Positions 33,904 through 45,468 of a stretch of 64,000 nt of DNA are shown piece by piece. The stretch comes from Sphingomonas sp. (GTDB lineage: Bacteria; Pseudomonadota; Alphaproteobacteria; Sphingomonadales; Sphingomonadaceae), in the NCBI RefSeq assembly GCF_029239295.1, contig NZ_JAQZBC010000014.1, positions 18,930-82,929 on the forward strand. Reading direction: 5' to 3'. The notes below the pieces were generated by a model. It saw only the letters and a program-made list of their open reading frames with translations, searched no databases and had not been told where the DNA came from. Numbering within the stretch: position 1 is the stretch's first letter; each line of letters starts with the position of its first letter. The translations under genes were made by a program, and so were the position numbers.

Positions 33904-34686
33904 ATGGCGTATAAACCCTTTGACCTCACCGGGCGCGTCGCGTTGATCACCGGCGGCAATGGCGGGATCGGCATCGGCATGGCGGATGCACTGGCGCAGG
34001 CCGGGGCGGATGTGGTCATCTGGGGCAACAATCCGGCGAAGAACGAGGCGGCGGAGGCACGGCTGTCCGCGCATGGCACACGGGTGCTGGTGGATCGGGT
34101 CGACGTCGCGGACGAGGCGGCGGTCGATGCCGGCGTCGACCGCGCGATCGCCAGCTTCGGCCGGCTCGATTTCGTCGCCGCCAACGCGGGCGTCGGTGAA
34201 GGCGCCGAAAGCTTCGACACGATGAGCACCGATTTGTGGCGCCGCGTCCTGGCGGTCAATCTCGACGGTGTGTTCTGGACGCTGCGCGCGGCCGCCCGCC
34301 ACATGGTCGCGCGGGCCAAGGACGGCGATTCCGGCGGCTCGCTGCTCGCCACCTCCTCCACCTCCGCCGTACATGGCGCGCCGCGCAACCAGGCCTATGC
34401 CGCGACCAAGGGCGCGCTGCTGCCAATGATGCGCGGCCTTGCGGTGGAATATGCCCGCCACGGCATCCGCGCCAACGCGATCCTCCCCGGCTGGATCGCC
34501 ACTGACATGACCGCGCGCGCGCAGGGCAATGATCGCTTCAATGACAAGGTCATTTCCCGCGTGCCGATGCGCCGCTGGGGTGAGCCGGAGGATTTCGGCG
34601 GTCTCGCCGTCTATCTCGCCTCGGACGCATCGCGCTTCCACACGGGCGACACGTTCACGGTCGACGGCGGCTATACGATCTTCTGA
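33904..34686 (+). CDS. SDR family oxidoreductase
   Basis: ALITGGNGGIGIGMA; YAATKGALLPM; NAILPGWIATDMT. Confidence 0.93.
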   Translation: MAYKPFDLTGRVALITGGNGGIGIGMADALAQAGADVVIWGNNPAKNEAAEARLSAHGTRVLVDRVDVADEAAVDAGVDRAIASFGRLDFVAANAGVGEGAESFDTMSTDLWRRVLAVNLDGVFWTLRAAARHMVARAKDGDSGGSLLATSSTSAVHGAPRNQAYAATKGALLPMMRGLAVEYARHGIRANAILPGWIATDMTARAQGNDRFNDKVISRVPMRRWGEPEDFGGLAVYLASDASRFHTGDTFTVDGGYTIF

Positions 34687-34875
34687 TCGCGTCGGCGGCA
34701 AAATGGGCCTGTCCGAGGTATCTGGCCAGGACAGGCCGGGGGCAGGCTGATCATCGCCGGTTCGGTTGCCGTTGAGGCCGAATGCAGGCCGCAGACAGGC
34801 CGCAGGTGTCGCGCCGCAGGCCGCCCGTTCGCGACAGGGTGGCGGGCGGTAGCGCGATCTCCTACATGGCCGCGC

Positions 34876-35736
34876 ATGACCGAAATCACCGTCGCCGCGC
34901 TTCAGCTCGCCTTTTCCGCCGACATGGACGCCAATATCGCCAACGTCTCGCGCCTGGTGCGCGAAGCGGCGTCGCGCGGTGCCCAGGTCATCCTTCCGCC
35001 CGAACTGTTCGAGGGCGAATATTTCTGCCGGGTCGAGGATGAGGGGCTGTTCGCCAACGCGCGGCCGACTGCCGAGCATCCGGCAGTTCTTGCCATGCAG
35101 TCTCTCGCATCCGAGCTAAAGGTCTCGATCCCCACCAGTTTCTTCGAGGCGGATGGCCCGCACCATTACAACAGCCTGGCGATGATCGGCCCCGACGGGA
35201 AGGTGCAGGGCGTCTATCGCAAGAGCCACATTCCCGATGGTCCGGGCTATGAAGAGAAATTCTATTTCCGCCCCGGCAATACCGGCTTCAAGGTCTGGGA
35301 CGGCCCGGCCGAGAGCAAGGGCGCGAAGCTGGGCGTCGGCATCTGCTGGGACCAATGGTACCCCGAAACGGCGCGCGCGATGATGCTCATGGGCGCAGAA
35401 GTTCTGTTCTATCCCACCGCGATAGGCAGCGAACCTCATGACACGTCGCTGGACACCGCCCGCCTATGGCGACGCGCAATGGTAGGCCACGCTGTGTCGA
35501 ATGTCGTGCCCGTCGTCGCCGCTAATCGCATCGGCGTCGAACATGATCAGACCTTCTACGGCACCAGCTTCATCTGCGACGAACGCGGTGACATCCTGGC
35601 GGAGCTTGGCCGTGACGAAGAAGGCGTCATCGCTGCCACCATCGATATCGACCGCGTGAAGCGCCATCGCGCCGCCTTCGGCTTCTTCCGCGATCGCCGG
35701 CCGGAATTGTACGGCCGGCTGACCGCGGACATTTGA
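34876..35736 (+). CDS. aguB: N-carbamoylputrescine amidase
   Basis: Nitrilase superfamily with GVGICWDQWYPETARAM; overall AguB-like. Confidence 0.9.
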   Translation: MTEITVAALQLAFSADMDANIANVSRLVREAASRGAQVILPPELFEGEYFCRVEDEGLFANARPTAEHPAVLAMQSLASELKVSIPTSFFEADGPHHYNSLAMIGPDGKVQGVYRKSHIPDGPGYEEKFYFRPGNTGFKVWDGPAESKGAKLGVGICWDQWYPETARAMMLMGAEVLFYPTAIGSEPHDTSLDTARLWRRAMVGHAVSNVVPVVAANRIGVEHDQTFYGTSFICDERGDILAELGRDEEGVIAATIDIDRVKRHRAAFGFFRDRRPELYGRLTADI

Positions 35737-35745
35737 AGCGAGGCG

Positions 35746-36936
35746 TCAGCGCCGGCTGAGGCTGGCGGCCAGTTCCACATGGGTAGACCACCGGAACTGG
35801 CCCACCGGCTGGATCCAGTCGATCTGCCAGCCGCCTTCGACCATGGTCTTCACGTCGCGGGCGAAGCTGCTGGGATTGCACGAAACATAGGCCAGCTTCG
35901 GCGCCTTTGAATTCGCCAGCGCCGCGGCCTGCTCCTTGGCACCCGCACGCGGCGGATCGATCACGATCGCGCCGAACCGGTCCAGCTCCGCCGGGGTCAG
36001 CGGCCGGCGGTACAGGTCGCGATGTTCCGTGAACACCAACCGATGCGCCCGCCCCGCAGCCGACTTCAGCGCGGTGATCGCCTCGCGCCCAGCCTCCGCC
36101 GCATAGACACGGCCCGGCATTGCCAGCGCAAAAGTGCCGAGCCCGGCGAACAGGTCCGCGACCACTCCGGCCTCTCCGACCACCTCCCGCACCGCGGCCA
36201 CCAACGCGGCCTCCCCTTCGCGCGTGGCTTGCAGGAACGAAGCCGGCGGTAGGGGAACGGCAACCCCACCCAGCGTGATCGTCACCGCCTCGGGCTCCCA
36301 CCGCGTCTCCGGGCCATATCCCTCGTCAAAGGCGATCCGCGCCAGTCGATTGGCTTCGGCAAAGGCGGTGATCGCCTCGGCCGCCGCCAGTCCATCGGGC
36401 ATGATCCCGTTGATCAACAGGTCGACGCCTTGGTCTGCCAGGGTGAGGTGAATGTCGAGCCGACGACGCGGGCGGAGCACATGGATCAGGCGCCGCAGTG
36501 GCGCCACCAACGCAAACAGCTCGGGCGCCAGCACATGGCATTCCGTGAGGTCGACGATCGCATGGCTCTTCTCCATCGAAAAGCCGATCCGGCCTGAGCT
36601 TTCCGCATGAAGCGTGGCGCGGCGCCGGGTACGCGGCGGCGACAAGGCCGGCAGACGGATCATTGCCTCCAGTCCTTGCGACGCCAATGCTCCGGCAACC
36701 CGGTCGACGATGAACTGGCTCCAGCTCGCATCGTCCAGATGCTGCAACTGGCAGCCCCCACATTCGGGAAAGTGCCGGCAGGGTGGCACCTGTCGATGCG
36801 GCCCCGCCTCCACCTCGCCGTTGGGCAGCAGGCGGTCGCCCGGTGCTGCAAAGGGTATATGGCGACCGTCGGCCGTCACGCCCTCGCCACGCGCCGCGAC
36901 CCTCACGACCTCATCAACATCACTCACAGCAGTCAC
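35746..36936 (-). CDS. Class I SAM-dependent RNA (uracil-5) methyltransferase
   Basis: CRHFPECGGCQLQHL, DLFAGLGTFAL, IVIDPPRAGAKEQ, LAYVSCNPSSFARD. Confidence 0.93.
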   Translation of the reverse strand: MTAVSDVDEVVRVAARGEGVTADGRHIPFAAPGDRLLPNGEVEAGPHRQVPPCRHFPECGGCQLQHLDDASWSQFIVDRVAGALASQGLEAMIRLPALSPPRTRRRATLHAESSGRIGFSMEKSHAIVDLTECHVLAPELFALVAPLRRLIHVLRPRRRLDIHLTLADQGVDLLINGIMPDGLAAAEAITAFAEANRLARIAFDEGYGPETRWEPEAVTITLGGVAVPLPPASFLQATREGEAALVAAVREVVGEAGVVADLFAGLGTFALAMPGRVYAAEAGREAITALKSAAGRAHRLVFTEHRDLYRRPLTPAELDRFGAIVIDPPRAGAKEQAAALANSKAPKLAYVSCNPSSFARDVKTMVEGGWQIDWIQPVGQFRWSTHVELAASLSRR

Positions 36937-36950
36937 TCACAAGATATTGC

Positions 36951-38324
36951 TCAAACGACGAAATCTGCCGCGAGCGAGATATGGTTCACCAAGTCGTCGG
37001 CAAGGAACGCAGGTCCTGCGCGCCGCGCCGCCTCGGTGTGAAGCCACACCCCTTGGACCGCCGCCTCCATTGGCTCAAGCCCCGTCGCCAGTCTCGCGCC
37101 GATGAGCCCGGCCAGAACGTCGCCGGTTCCAGCAGTCGAGAGCCAGCTCGTGCCGCCATCGTGGACGACGGCACGTCCGTCCGGCGCGGCAATTACTGTG
37201 TCCGCGCCCTTGTACACGACCACCGAGCCGGCCCGCTGCGCCGCTGAGATGGCGCGATCTATCTTGCTCCCCGCTTCACTGCCGAACATGGCCACAAATT
37301 CCCCGGCGTGCGGGGTCAGGATGGCCGGTCCCTGCAGCCTACGCTCGCCCATGCAATGCAGCGCGTCGCCATCCACCACTAGCGGCCGGCCCGCGCCGAG
37401 CGCCGCCTCCAGTCGCTCCCGCGCCCGGTCATCGCGCCCCAGCCCCGGCCCGACAACAATTGCCCTGATTCGATCGTCAGTCAGCGCCTCGGGCGTGAAC
37501 CGTCGCCGGACAATGGCGTGCGGCAGCCGGTCGGTGGCACTCCCCAGCAGCAGCACATAGCCAGCGCCGCCCCGCCCCGCCGCCGTTGCCGCCAGCGCGC
37601 CGGCGCCAGGCATCGCCCCGGCAACCACGGCCACCATGCCGCGCGAATATTTGTGGGCCGACGCATCCGGCGCGCGGATCACGGGCGCAGAAGACACGCG
37701 AGCATTGCTCCGCGCCTCCAATCCGATCTCGAGCAGCCGAATAGCCCCGCACCGCGCGGCGGACGGCTGAAGCACATGCGCCGGCTTGACGGCCCCCATC
37801 GCGAGCGTGAGATCGACCCGCGGCAAATCGGACAGGCACGCCCCATCGTCGGTCGACACCCCGCTTGGCACGTCCACGGCGATCGACATGCGCGTGGCCT
37901 GGAGCAAGCGCCGCAGCGGCACCGCGACCGCGTCGCCAAGCGGGCGCGACAGCCCGATGCCGAACACCGCATCCAGAACGATCGGTGCCGGGGCCGCCTC
38001 GGCCAGCGGCTCTATCAACCCCTCCCATCGGCCACAAGCAGCGCTCGCCTGCGGCGTGGTGGCGGGAGCGATGCTCGCGACCCGTACCGGCAATCCGGCG
38101 CGGCGCAGGGCGGCTGCTGCGACATAGCCGTCGCCACCATTGTTGCCCGGGCCGCACAGAACCAGCACCTCGGCCCCGGCGGTGAGGCGACGTACCTGCT
38201 CCGCCACCGCAGCGCCGGCGCGCGCCATCAGCTCTTCCGCGCTCACCCCCGCCGCAATCGCGTCAGCCTCTGCGCGGCGGGTCTCGTCCGCCGTCAGGAC
38301 GGGCTGTCCTTCGATACGGATCAC
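36951..38324 (-). CDS. Bifunctional NAD(P)H-hydrate epimerase / ADP-dependent dehydratase
   Basis: VLCGPGNNGGDGYVAAAAL; TPHAGEFVAMFG; STAGTGDVLAGLIGA. Confidence 0.93.
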   Translation of the reverse strand: MIRIEGQPVLTADETRRAEADAIAAGVSAEELMARAGAAVAEQVRRLTAGAEVLVLCGPGNNGGDGYVAAAALRRAGLPVRVASIAPATTPQASAACGRWEGLIEPLAEAAPAPIVLDAVFGIGLSRPLGDAVAVPLRRLLQATRMSIAVDVPSGVSTDDGACLSDLPRVDLTLAMGAVKPAHVLQPSAARCGAIRLLEIGLEARSNARVSSAPVIRAPDASAHKYSRGMVAVVAGAMPGAGALAATAAGRGGAGYVLLLGSATDRLPHAIVRRRFTPEALTDDRIRAIVVGPGLGRDDRARERLEAALGAGRPLVVDGDALHCMGERRLQGPAILTPHAGEFVAMFGSEAGSKIDRAISAAQRAGSVVVYKGADTVIAAPDGRAVVHDGGTSWLSTAGTGDVLAGLIGARLATGLEPMEAAVQGVWLHTEAARRAGPAFLADDLVNHISLAADFVV

Positions 38325-38716
38325 CGCACATCCCCGCGAATAGTGGCGGGCAGCCGGTAGCGATCATCGGCTATCGACACTTCGATCAGATTCCCTGCGA
38401 TCAAGGCCACCGTCGCCGGATCTGCCCCATCCGCAGCAGTAACGCCGCGCCCGTCCTGGGTGACCAGAAGCCGACGAAAGCCACCGTCAGGATGGCGCAT
38501 CGTCAGCACCACCCGGCCGGCGGCCTCGGCCCGATCGACCATGCACGAGGCCGCGAAGGATACCGCGCCGGCCAGCGCGCAAGGCACGCCCGGCCGCTGG
38601 GCGGCTTGGACCGGTGACTCGATCCGTGCCGTCACCGTCGGCTGACGGTCCGTTGCTGGCTCACCGCACGCCGCGAGCATGAGCAGCAGCAGCGGGCTAG
38701 ATATCCGCGTAGACAT
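38321..38716 (-). CDS. Hypothetical lipoprotein
   Basis: Lipobox [10 protein letters not shown]; overlaps the ilvD 3' end. Confidence 0.7.
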   Translation of the reverse strand: MSTRISSPLLLLMLAACGEPATDRQPTVTARIESPVQAAQRPGVPCALAGAVSFAASCMVDRAEAAGRVVLTMRHPDGGFRRLLVTQDGRGVTAADGADPATVALIAGNLIEVSIADDRYRLPATIRGDVR

Positions 38717-40418
38717 GGCGTTCGGCGGCGGCTCCCGGGTGCGTGACGGCTCCCTTGTACGCCGGACCGACGTTCTGCGCATAGCGCCACAATGCACCCG
38801 ATCCGTAGTCCGTTTGCCGCGGCTTCCAGGCGGTGCGGCGTGCCTCAAGCACGTCGGCACTCACCAGCAGGTCGATAGTGCCAGCCTCCGCATCGATCCG
38901 GATCGTGTCGCCATCCTCGACCAACGCGATCGGCCCGCCCTCCGCAGCCTCCGGGCCGACATGCCCGATGCAGAAGCCGCGCGTCGCGCCAGAGAACCGC
39001 CCGTCGGTGATCAGCGCCACCTTCTCACCCATGCCAAGTCCATACAACGCCGCCGTCGTGGACAGCATCTCGCGCATCCCCGGGCCACCCTTTGGCCCTT
39101 CGTAGCGGATGATGATGACCTCACCTTCCTGAATCTGGCGATGCTCGACTGCCTGGAACGCGTCTTCCTCGCAGTCGAAGCAGCGCGCGGGCCCTTCGAA
39201 CTGCAACCGGTGCATCCCGGCAACCTTCACGATCGCCCCGTCGGGCGCCAGCGATCCGCGCAAACCGACCACGCCGCCCGTCGCGGTGATCGGCGTTTTG
39301 GCGTCATAGATCACCTTCTGATCCTGGTTCCACGTCACCTGATCGATGTTCTCGCCCAGCGTCTTGCCGGTGACGGTCATGCACTCTCCGTGCAGCAGCC
39401 CCTCGGCGAGCAGGGACTTCATCAGCATGTAGGCGCCGCCGGCCTCATACATGTCCTTGGCCACATATTGGCCGCCCGGCTTCAGATCGGCGCAATAAGG
39501 CGTCGATTTGAAGATTTCCGCGACATCGAACAGGTCGAACGAAATCCCCGCCTCATGCGCCATCGCAGGCAGGTGAAGCGCACCATTGGTCGAACCACCG
39601 GTTGCCGCCACGATACGCGCGGCATTCTCGAACGCCTCCCGCGTGCAGATGTCGCGAGGGCGAACATTGGTGGCGAGAAGCTCCATGACCTGAGCGCCGG
39701 CGGCCACAGCAATCTGTTCGCGCGTGGTGTAAGGCGCGGGCACCATGTTGCTGTTCGGCAACGACAAACCAATGGCCTCGGCGACACACGCCATCGTGTT
39801 GGCGGTATATTGCCCACCGCATGCGCCATGCCCCGGGCACGCCACCTTCTCGAGCGCATGCACCTCCTCGATCGGACAGGCGCCCGCAGCGTGCCGGCCG
39901 ACGACTTCGAACACGTCGACCACCGTTACGTCCCGACCTTGGTAGCGGCCGGGCAGGATGGATCCGCCATAGACGAAGATCGAGGGGATATTCAGGCGCA
40001 GCATCGCCATCATCATGCCCGGCAGCGATTTGTCGCAACCGGCAAAGGCCACCAGCGCGTCATAGCAATGTCCGCGCACGGACAATTCGACCGAGTCGGC
40101 GATGACTTCGCGGCTGACGAGGCTGGACTTCATCCCCTGATGACCCATCGCGATTCCGTCGGTAACGGTGATGGTGTTGAACCGGCGGGGCATACCGCCC
40201 CCCTGCTCCACCCCGCGCCGCGCCGCATCCGCCTGCGCATCCAGCGTGGTGTTGCACGGCGCGCTGTCATTGCCAGCGCTGGCCAATGCCACGAACGGCC
40301 GGGCGATCTCTTCTTCACTAAGGCCCATTGCATAATAATAGCTGCGATGGGGCGCCCGCTCGGGGCCGACGGACACATGGCGGCTGGGCAACCGCGCCTT
40401 GTCAAAACGTTGGGTCAT
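38697..40418 (-). CDS. ilvD: Dihydroxy-acid dehydratase
   Basis: [56 protein letters not shown]. Confidence 0.97.
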   Translation of the reverse strand: MTQRFDKARLPSRHVSVGPERAPHRSYYYAMGLSEEEIARPFVALASAGNDSAPCNTTLDAQADAARRGVEQGGGMPRRFNTITVTDGIAMGHQGMKSSLVSREVIADSVELSVRGHCYDALVAFAGCDKSLPGMMMAMLRLNIPSIFVYGGSILPGRYQGRDVTVVDVFEVVGRHAAGACPIEEVHALEKVACPGHGACGGQYTANTMACVAEAIGLSLPNSNMVPAPYTTREQIAVAAGAQVMELLATNVRPRDICTREAFENAARIVAATGGSTNGALHLPAMAHEAGISFDLFDVAEIFKSTPYCADLKPGGQYVAKDMYEAGGAYMLMKSLLAEGLLHGECMTVTGKTLGENIDQVTWNQDQKVIYDAKTPITATGGVVGLRGSLAPDGAIVKVAGMHRLQFEGPARCFDCEEDAFQAVEHRQIQEGEVIIIRYEGPKGGPGMREMLSTTAALYGLGMGEKVALITDGRFSGATRGFCIGHVGPEAAEGGPIALVEDGDTIRIDAEAGTIDLLVSADVLEARRTAWKPRQTDYGSGALWRYAQNVGPAYKGAVTHPGAAAERHVYADI

Positions 40419-40506
40419 GGAAGGCTCGCTATGCTGGGATGCTTCGGCGAGCAAGCATTGAACGTGAGAGGGCGCTCAAAAGACCTAAAATAATGACGTC
40501 ATCAAT

Positions 40507-40854
40507 TTATAGAGCGTCGAGCGCCTTCTCGACACCGTCCAGCGTGAACGGCTTTTGCAGGATCGGCCGTCCGCGAAACTCGTCAGCGATCATGTCATCG
40601 GCGCCGCCGGTGGCGAAGACGAACGGGACGTTCCGCTCCGCCAGAGCTGCCGCGATCGGCCAGCTCTTCTCGCCCCCGCGCAGGTTCACGTCCAAGATGG
40701 CGCATTCGAAGCCGCCGGCCTCGACAAGCGGCAATGCCGCCTCGACCGAGTCCGCCGTTCCGGCGCACTGACGATCCAAGGCGTCGAGGAAATCCTCAAG
40801 CATCATAGCGATAAGAGGCTCATCTTCGACGAGCAGGACGCGGCTAGTCATCAT
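40507..40854 (-). CDS. Single-domain response regulator (receiver)
   Basis: VLLVEDEPLIAMMLEDFL, CAILDVNLRGGE, ILQKPFTLDGVEKALDAL. Confidence 0.9.
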   Translation of the reverse strand: MMTSRVLLVEDEPLIAMMLEDFLDALDRQCAGTADSVEAALPLVEAGGFECAILDVNLRGGEKSWPIAAALAERNVPFVFATGGADDMIADEFRGRPILQKPFTLDGVEKALDAL

Positions 40855-40919
40855 TTGCCCTTAGAGCGCGATCGCTGTTCCCGCAATGTCCCCGGCGCAG
40901 GATCGTGTAACATTGTGCG

Positions 40920-43313
40920 TCAGCTGCGCTGCTCAAGTGCCTCCCGCGCGGCCTCCGCCAATTGCTGAACCGAGAAGGGCTTGGGAATGAACGCCACGTT
41001 CTCGATATCGATCGATCGGCGGAGCTGTTCTTCGGCATAGCCGGACATGAACAGGATCGGCAGGTCGGGGTAGCGCAGCCGGATTCGTCGCGCCATGGTG
41101 GGGCCGTCCATTGCCGGCATCACCACATCGCTAACCAGCAGGTCAGGTCGGGGATGCTGCTCGATCAGTTCGAGCGCGATCTCGCCGTTCTCCGCCGCGA
41201 GCACCGTATAGCCCTGCCGGATAAGCGCCCGCTCGGCCACCGCACGTACCATGTCTTCATCCTCCACCAGCAGCACGGTACCAGTGCCCCAGAGCTCTGC
41301 CGGCTTCACCTTCGGCGCCGCCTTGCGTGGCGTCACCGGCTCGCCGCTGGCATGGACCGGCAGATAGATGGTGAACGTCGCCCCCTGCCCTGGCTTAGAA
41401 TCGGCAAAGATATAGCCGCCGGATTGTTTGACGATGCCGTAGACGGTGGAGAGGCCCAGACCCGTCCCCTTGCCGACCTCCTTCGTCGTGAAAAACGGCT
41501 CAAAGATCTTCGGCAGGTCGTCAGGCGAGATGCCCGAACCCGTGTCGGAGATTTCCAGCGCAGTATATTCGCCCACCGGCATGATGTCAGGGCCACGGCG
41601 GCGGATCTCGCCGGTCGTCGCCATCCGCGTCTGGATCATGAGCTTGCCGCCGCCGTGCGGGTATTTGGCAGCCATGGCGTCACGCGCATTGACTGCCAGA
41701 TTGACGACGACCTGCTCCAGCTGGCCCGGATCGGCGCGCACCGGCCCTAGGTTGCGCCCATGCCGCACTTCCAGCGTCACCATTTCGCCCAGCAACCGCT
41801 TGAGCAGATTCGATACTTCGGAGACGACGTCGGGAAGTTGCAGGATCTGCGGCCGAAGCGTCTGCTGGCGCGAAAAAGCCAGCAACTGGCGGGTCAGCGC
41901 AGCGGCGCGATTGGAATTGTTCCGCACCTGCTGGATATCATCATAGTCGCTGTCGCCCGGCGAATGACGCATCAGCATCAGGTCGCAATGGCCTATGATG
42001 GCGGTCAGGATGTTGTTGAAATCGTGTGCGACGCCTCCCGCGAGCTGGCCGACAGCCTGCATCTTCGTCGCCTGGGCCACTTCGCGTTTCAGCCGGGTTT
42101 CCTCGTTATTCTCCTTCAGGCTGAGAACAACCGCGGCATCGCCCAGCCCGCGCGCGCCGGCAATCGAGAGGACGACGGGCTCCTCCGGCAGATCACGCAG
42201 CCGCACCGCTATGGCGGTTACGTGCGCCGCGCCGCCGCCGGCAAAGCGCCGCACCGCATCAGCCACAGCGGCCTTGTCCTCACGCACCACGAGGTCGCCG
42301 GGGTAAAGCGGCGGCGCGGCGCGATCGACCGCCGCGGCTCGGATGAAGGCATCGTTCATCTCGATGAACCGGCCATCCCGATCCACTAGCGCGATACCCA
42401 GAGGCATAAGCTGGACGAGGGTGCGGATATGCGCGGCGGCGCCACCACCGAAACGGACAGGTGCCTCTTCCTCGTCAAGCAGCGCCACAAGGATCGGCGA
42501 CCCTTCAAGATCGGAGAACGGCACTTGGACCAGCCGCAGCGGATTGCCCTCTCGGCCCTCACGCTCGAACCGGATCAATCCGCGCGCATCGGTCACCAGG
42601 AAGCGGGCGAAGTCCGCGCCTTCGACCGATGCCTCCGCATGGCCCATCGCCCGCATCCGGAGCACCGGGTCGGCGGAAAGCACGCGTCCGTCGGGCGTGA
42701 GCAGCGCGGCCATGATGCCCGATTCGGCGAGACGTTGACCGAGCGAGCCGGATAACGCCTGCGCGAGCACACGGCTGCTGTCGGATTCCATCGCGGAGGC
42801 GGCACGCCAGACCAGCAGATCCTCGCGCTGCCCGGCGCGAAGCACATCGAAGGAGATGGCACGCCCCGCCACCTCAGCGCGCTCCACTCGGGCACGACCG
42901 TCGCGCCACGCGGCTCGGCCGGCAGCTGCCAATGCGCCGACGCCGGCCTCCCCGATCGGCAGGCCGGGCGGGGCTGACAGACCGCCGAACATGTCCTCAA
43001 ACCGATCATTGGCGCAGACCAGACGCCCGGCGCGATCCGTCACCGCCAGGGCGTCATTGCTCTCCTGCGCCAAGGCACGAACCAACTGCCAGTCGACGGC
43101 TGGCTCCGGTGCCGGCTTCTCCGGTGCCAGCGCGCGCCAGCCGACGGCCGCGCCGCCTAATACAATGCCCGCCGCGAGGAAGCCGGTGGCGACAACGGGA
43201 TCCCCAATCACCCACAGGATCACCGCGGCCGCCAGGATGCCCGCGCCGAGCGCAACAATCAGCGCCATGCGCGGCGTCAGTCGGGACAGGTTTTCAGGGA
43301 GCAGCGTCGCCAT
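40920..43313 (-). CDS. cckA: Hybrid sensor histidine kinase CckA
   Basis: [44 protein letters not shown]-terminal receiver. Confidence 0.93.
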   Translation of the reverse strand: MATLLPENLSRLTPRMALIVALGAGILAAAVILWVIGDPVVATGFLAAGIVLGGAAVGWRALAPEKPAPEPAVDWQLVRALAQESNDALAVTDRAGRLVCANDRFEDMFGGLSAPPGLPIGEAGVGALAAAGRAAWRDGRARVERAEVAGRAISFDVLRAGQREDLLVWRAASAMESDSSRVLAQALSGSLGQRLAESGIMAALLTPDGRVLSADPVLRMRAMGHAEASVEGADFARFLVTDARGLIRFEREGREGNPLRLVQVPFSDLEGSPILVALLDEEEAPVRFGGGAAAHIRTLVQLMPLGIALVDRDGRFIEMNDAFIRAAAVDRAAPPLYPGDLVVREDKAAVADAVRRFAGGGAAHVTAIAVRLRDLPEEPVVLSIAGARGLGDAAVVLSLKENNEETRLKREVAQATKMQAVGQLAGGVAHDFNNILTAIIGHCDLMLMRHSPGDSDYDDIQQVRNNSNRAAALTRQLLAFSRQQTLRPQILQLPDVVSEVSNLLKRLLGEMVTLEVRHGRNLGPVRADPGQLEQVVVNLAVNARDAMAAKYPHGGGKLMIQTRMATTGEIRRRGPDIMPVGEYTALEISDTGSGISPDDLPKIFEPFFTTKEVGKGTGLGLSTVYGIVKQSGGYIFADSKPGQGATFTIYLPVHASGEPVTPRKAAPKVKPAELWGTGTVLLVEDEDMVRAVAERALIRQGYTVLAAENGEIALELIEQHPRPDLLVSDVVMPAMDGPTMARRIRLRYPDLPILFMSGYAEEQLRRSIDIENVAFIPKPFSVQQLAEAAREALEQRS

Positions 43314-43372
43314 CCGCCCAACCCTTCGATCCGCGCCGCGGCCGCGTCAAGCAGGCCGCGGCGGGAAGGAGG

Positions 43373-45460
43373 TCACCAGATGCGAACGCGCTGGTCGTTG
43401 GTGAGGAACAGCTTCTGCCCCGGCCGCACGCCGAACGAATTGTACCAGGCATCGACATTGCGGACGATGTTGGCGCGCTGCATGCCCGGCGAGTGCGGAT
43501 CGGACAGCAGGATCTGACGCAGGATCGGCTCGCGATACTTGGTCCGCCATACCTGGCCCCAGCCCAGGTAGAAGCGCTGGTCGCCCGTGGTGCCGTCGAT
43601 CACCGGCGCCTTCTTGCCGTCCAACGACAAGCGATAAGCATCATGCGCGACGATCAACCCCGCCAGGTCGGCGATGTTTTCGCCCAGCGTCAGCGCACCC
43701 TGGACATGCTGGCCGGGCAGCGGCTCATAGGCATCATATTGCGCGACCAGCCGATCGGTGAACGTCTTGAACCGGGCAACGTCCTGCTCGGTCCACCAGT
43801 CGGTCAGCTTGCCGTTCACGTCATATTTGCGGCCCTGATCATCGAAATGATGGCTGATCTCGTGGCCAATGACAGCGCCGATACCGCCGTAATTGACCGC
43901 GGGGTCGGCCTTTGGATCGAAGAATGGCGGCTGCAGGATCGCCGCCGGGAAGACGATCTCGTTCATCGTCGGATTGGCATAGGCGTTGATGGTCATCGGG
44001 TTCATGAACCACTCGCCCCGATCGATCGGCTTGCCCAGCTTGTCGATATTGCGCTGAAACTCGAACTCATTGGCGCGCGCAACATTGCCGACCAGGTCGT
44101 CGCGGCGGATTTCCAGCGCGCTATAGTCGCGCCAAGTGTCGGGATATCCGATCTTCGGCGTGAAGGCGGCCAGCTTCGCCAGTGCCTTCTGCTTGGTTTC
44201 GGGCGCCATCCACTCCAGCTTTTTCAGCCGCTCGCCCATGGAGGCGATAATATTGCGCACCAGTTCGTCGGCAGCAGCCTTCGATTCCGGCGGGAAGTAT
44301 CGCGCGACATAGGCCTTGCCGACGTCCTCGCCCAATTGCTCGCTCACCAGATCGACGCCGCGCTTCCAGCGCGCCTGCTGCTCGGGCGCACCGGTCAGCT
44401 CGGTACCGTAGAAGGCGAAGCGGGTGTCGTCGAAATCCTTCGACAGGTACCGCGCGTAGCTCGACAGCGTGCGCAGCAGCAGATGGTCCTTCAGCACCGG
44501 CAGCGGCGTTTCCGCCCACACCTTCGCCTCGCCGGTGAAAGCGGATGGCTGCGCCACCAGCATCGGCGCATCGGTTGGAATACCAGCGCCTTCGAAGTAT
44601 TGCGCCCACTCGTAGCCCGGCGCACGGGCGTTCAATTCCTCAAACGTCAGCTTGTTATAGACCTTGTCCGCGTCACGGCTGTCGATCCGCGTCCAATGCG
44701 CAGCGGCAAGCGCCTTCTCCATCGCAACCACGGCCGCGGCACGAGCATCGGCGTTCGGTTCGCCGGCCAGCGTCAGCATCTTGGCCAGATACGCCTGGTA
44801 CGCCGTGCGGTTGGCGGCCAGCTTGGCATCGTCCTTCAGATAATAATCGCGGTCAGGAAGGCCTAGGCCGGACTGCCCGAAGACCACGGCATAGGTTTCG
44901 GGATCCTTGTCGTCCTGATTGACGTACATGCTGAACAAGGTGCCGACACCGCGCCGCTGCATGCGTCCGGCTTCTGCGGCCAGCGCCGCCTTGCTGGACG
45001 CGCCCTTGATCGCGGCGATCCACGGCTGAACCGGCGTCACACCCTTGGCATTGACGGCCGCCTCGTCGAGGAAGCTCGCGTAGAAATCGCCGGACTTGCT
45101 GCCCGGCTGGCGGCGCTGTTCCTCAAGGATCGCGCGCGTCTGATCGCGCGACAGATCCTGCAGCACATGGAACATGCCGTAGGTCGAGCGATCGGCCGGG
45201 ATCTGGGTGTTCTTCTCCCAGGTGCCGCTGGTATATTGGTAGAAGTCGTCGCCCGGCGGCACGCTGGTGTCGCGGCCCGCCATGTCGAAACCAAAGGTCC
45301 CGATCTTTGGCCCGTCCGCCTTGGCCGGCGCGGTCTGGCCTGCTGCGGCAGCCTTGCCCTGCGCGGGTGCGGCGGGGGCCGCTCCCCCAGAAGTCTTTGC
45401 GATTGCCGCCGCAGCGGTGGTGGACAAAATGGCGGCAGCCAGGAGGGACGAGCGCATCAA
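43373..45460 (-). CDS. M13 family metallopeptidase
   Basis: VIGHEISHHFDDQGRKYD; ENIADLAGL; zinc peptidase HExxH. Confidence 0.95.
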   Translation of the reverse strand: MMRSSLLAAAILSTTAAAAIAKTSGGAAPAAPAQGKAAAAGQTAPAKADGPKIGTFGFDMAGRDTSVPPGDDFYQYTSGTWEKNTQIPADRSTYGMFHVLQDLSRDQTRAILEEQRRQPGSKSGDFYASFLDEAAVNAKGVTPVQPWIAAIKGASSKAALAAEAGRMQRRGVGTLFSMYVNQDDKDPETYAVVFGQSGLGLPDRDYYLKDDAKLAANRTAYQAYLAKMLTLAGEPNADARAAAVVAMEKALAAAHWTRIDSRDADKVYNKLTFEELNARAPGYEWAQYFEGAGIPTDAPMLVAQPSAFTGEAKVWAETPLPVLKDHLLLRTLSSYARYLSKDFDDTRFAFYGTELTGAPEQQARWKRGVDLVSEQLGEDVGKAYVARYFPPESKAAADELVRNIIASMGERLKKLEWMAPETKQKALAKLAAFTPKIGYPDTWRDYSALEIRRDDLVGNVARANEFEFQRNIDKLGKPIDRGEWFMNPMTINAYANPTMNEIVFPAAILQPPFFDPKADPAVNYGGIGAVIGHEISHHFDDQGRKYDVNGKLTDWWTEQDVARFKTFTDRLVAQYDAYEPLPGQHVQGALTLGENIADLAGLIVAHDAYRLSLDGKKAPVIDGTTGDQRFYLGWGQVWRTKYREPILRQILLSDPHSPGMQRANIVRNVDAWYNSFGVRPGQKLFLTNDQRVRIW

Positions 45461-45468
45461 TATCGCCT

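Noticed and set aside
34686-34870. Short GCAGGCCG-like repeats between the SDR and aguB genes
   Set aside because: Only a few irregular copies in GC-rich intergenic DNA; no consistent unit or spacer, not a CRISPR or tandem array.
38679-40493. 604-aa plus-strand ORF opposite ilvD
   Set aside because: Artefact of codon bias; ilvD motifs are decisive.
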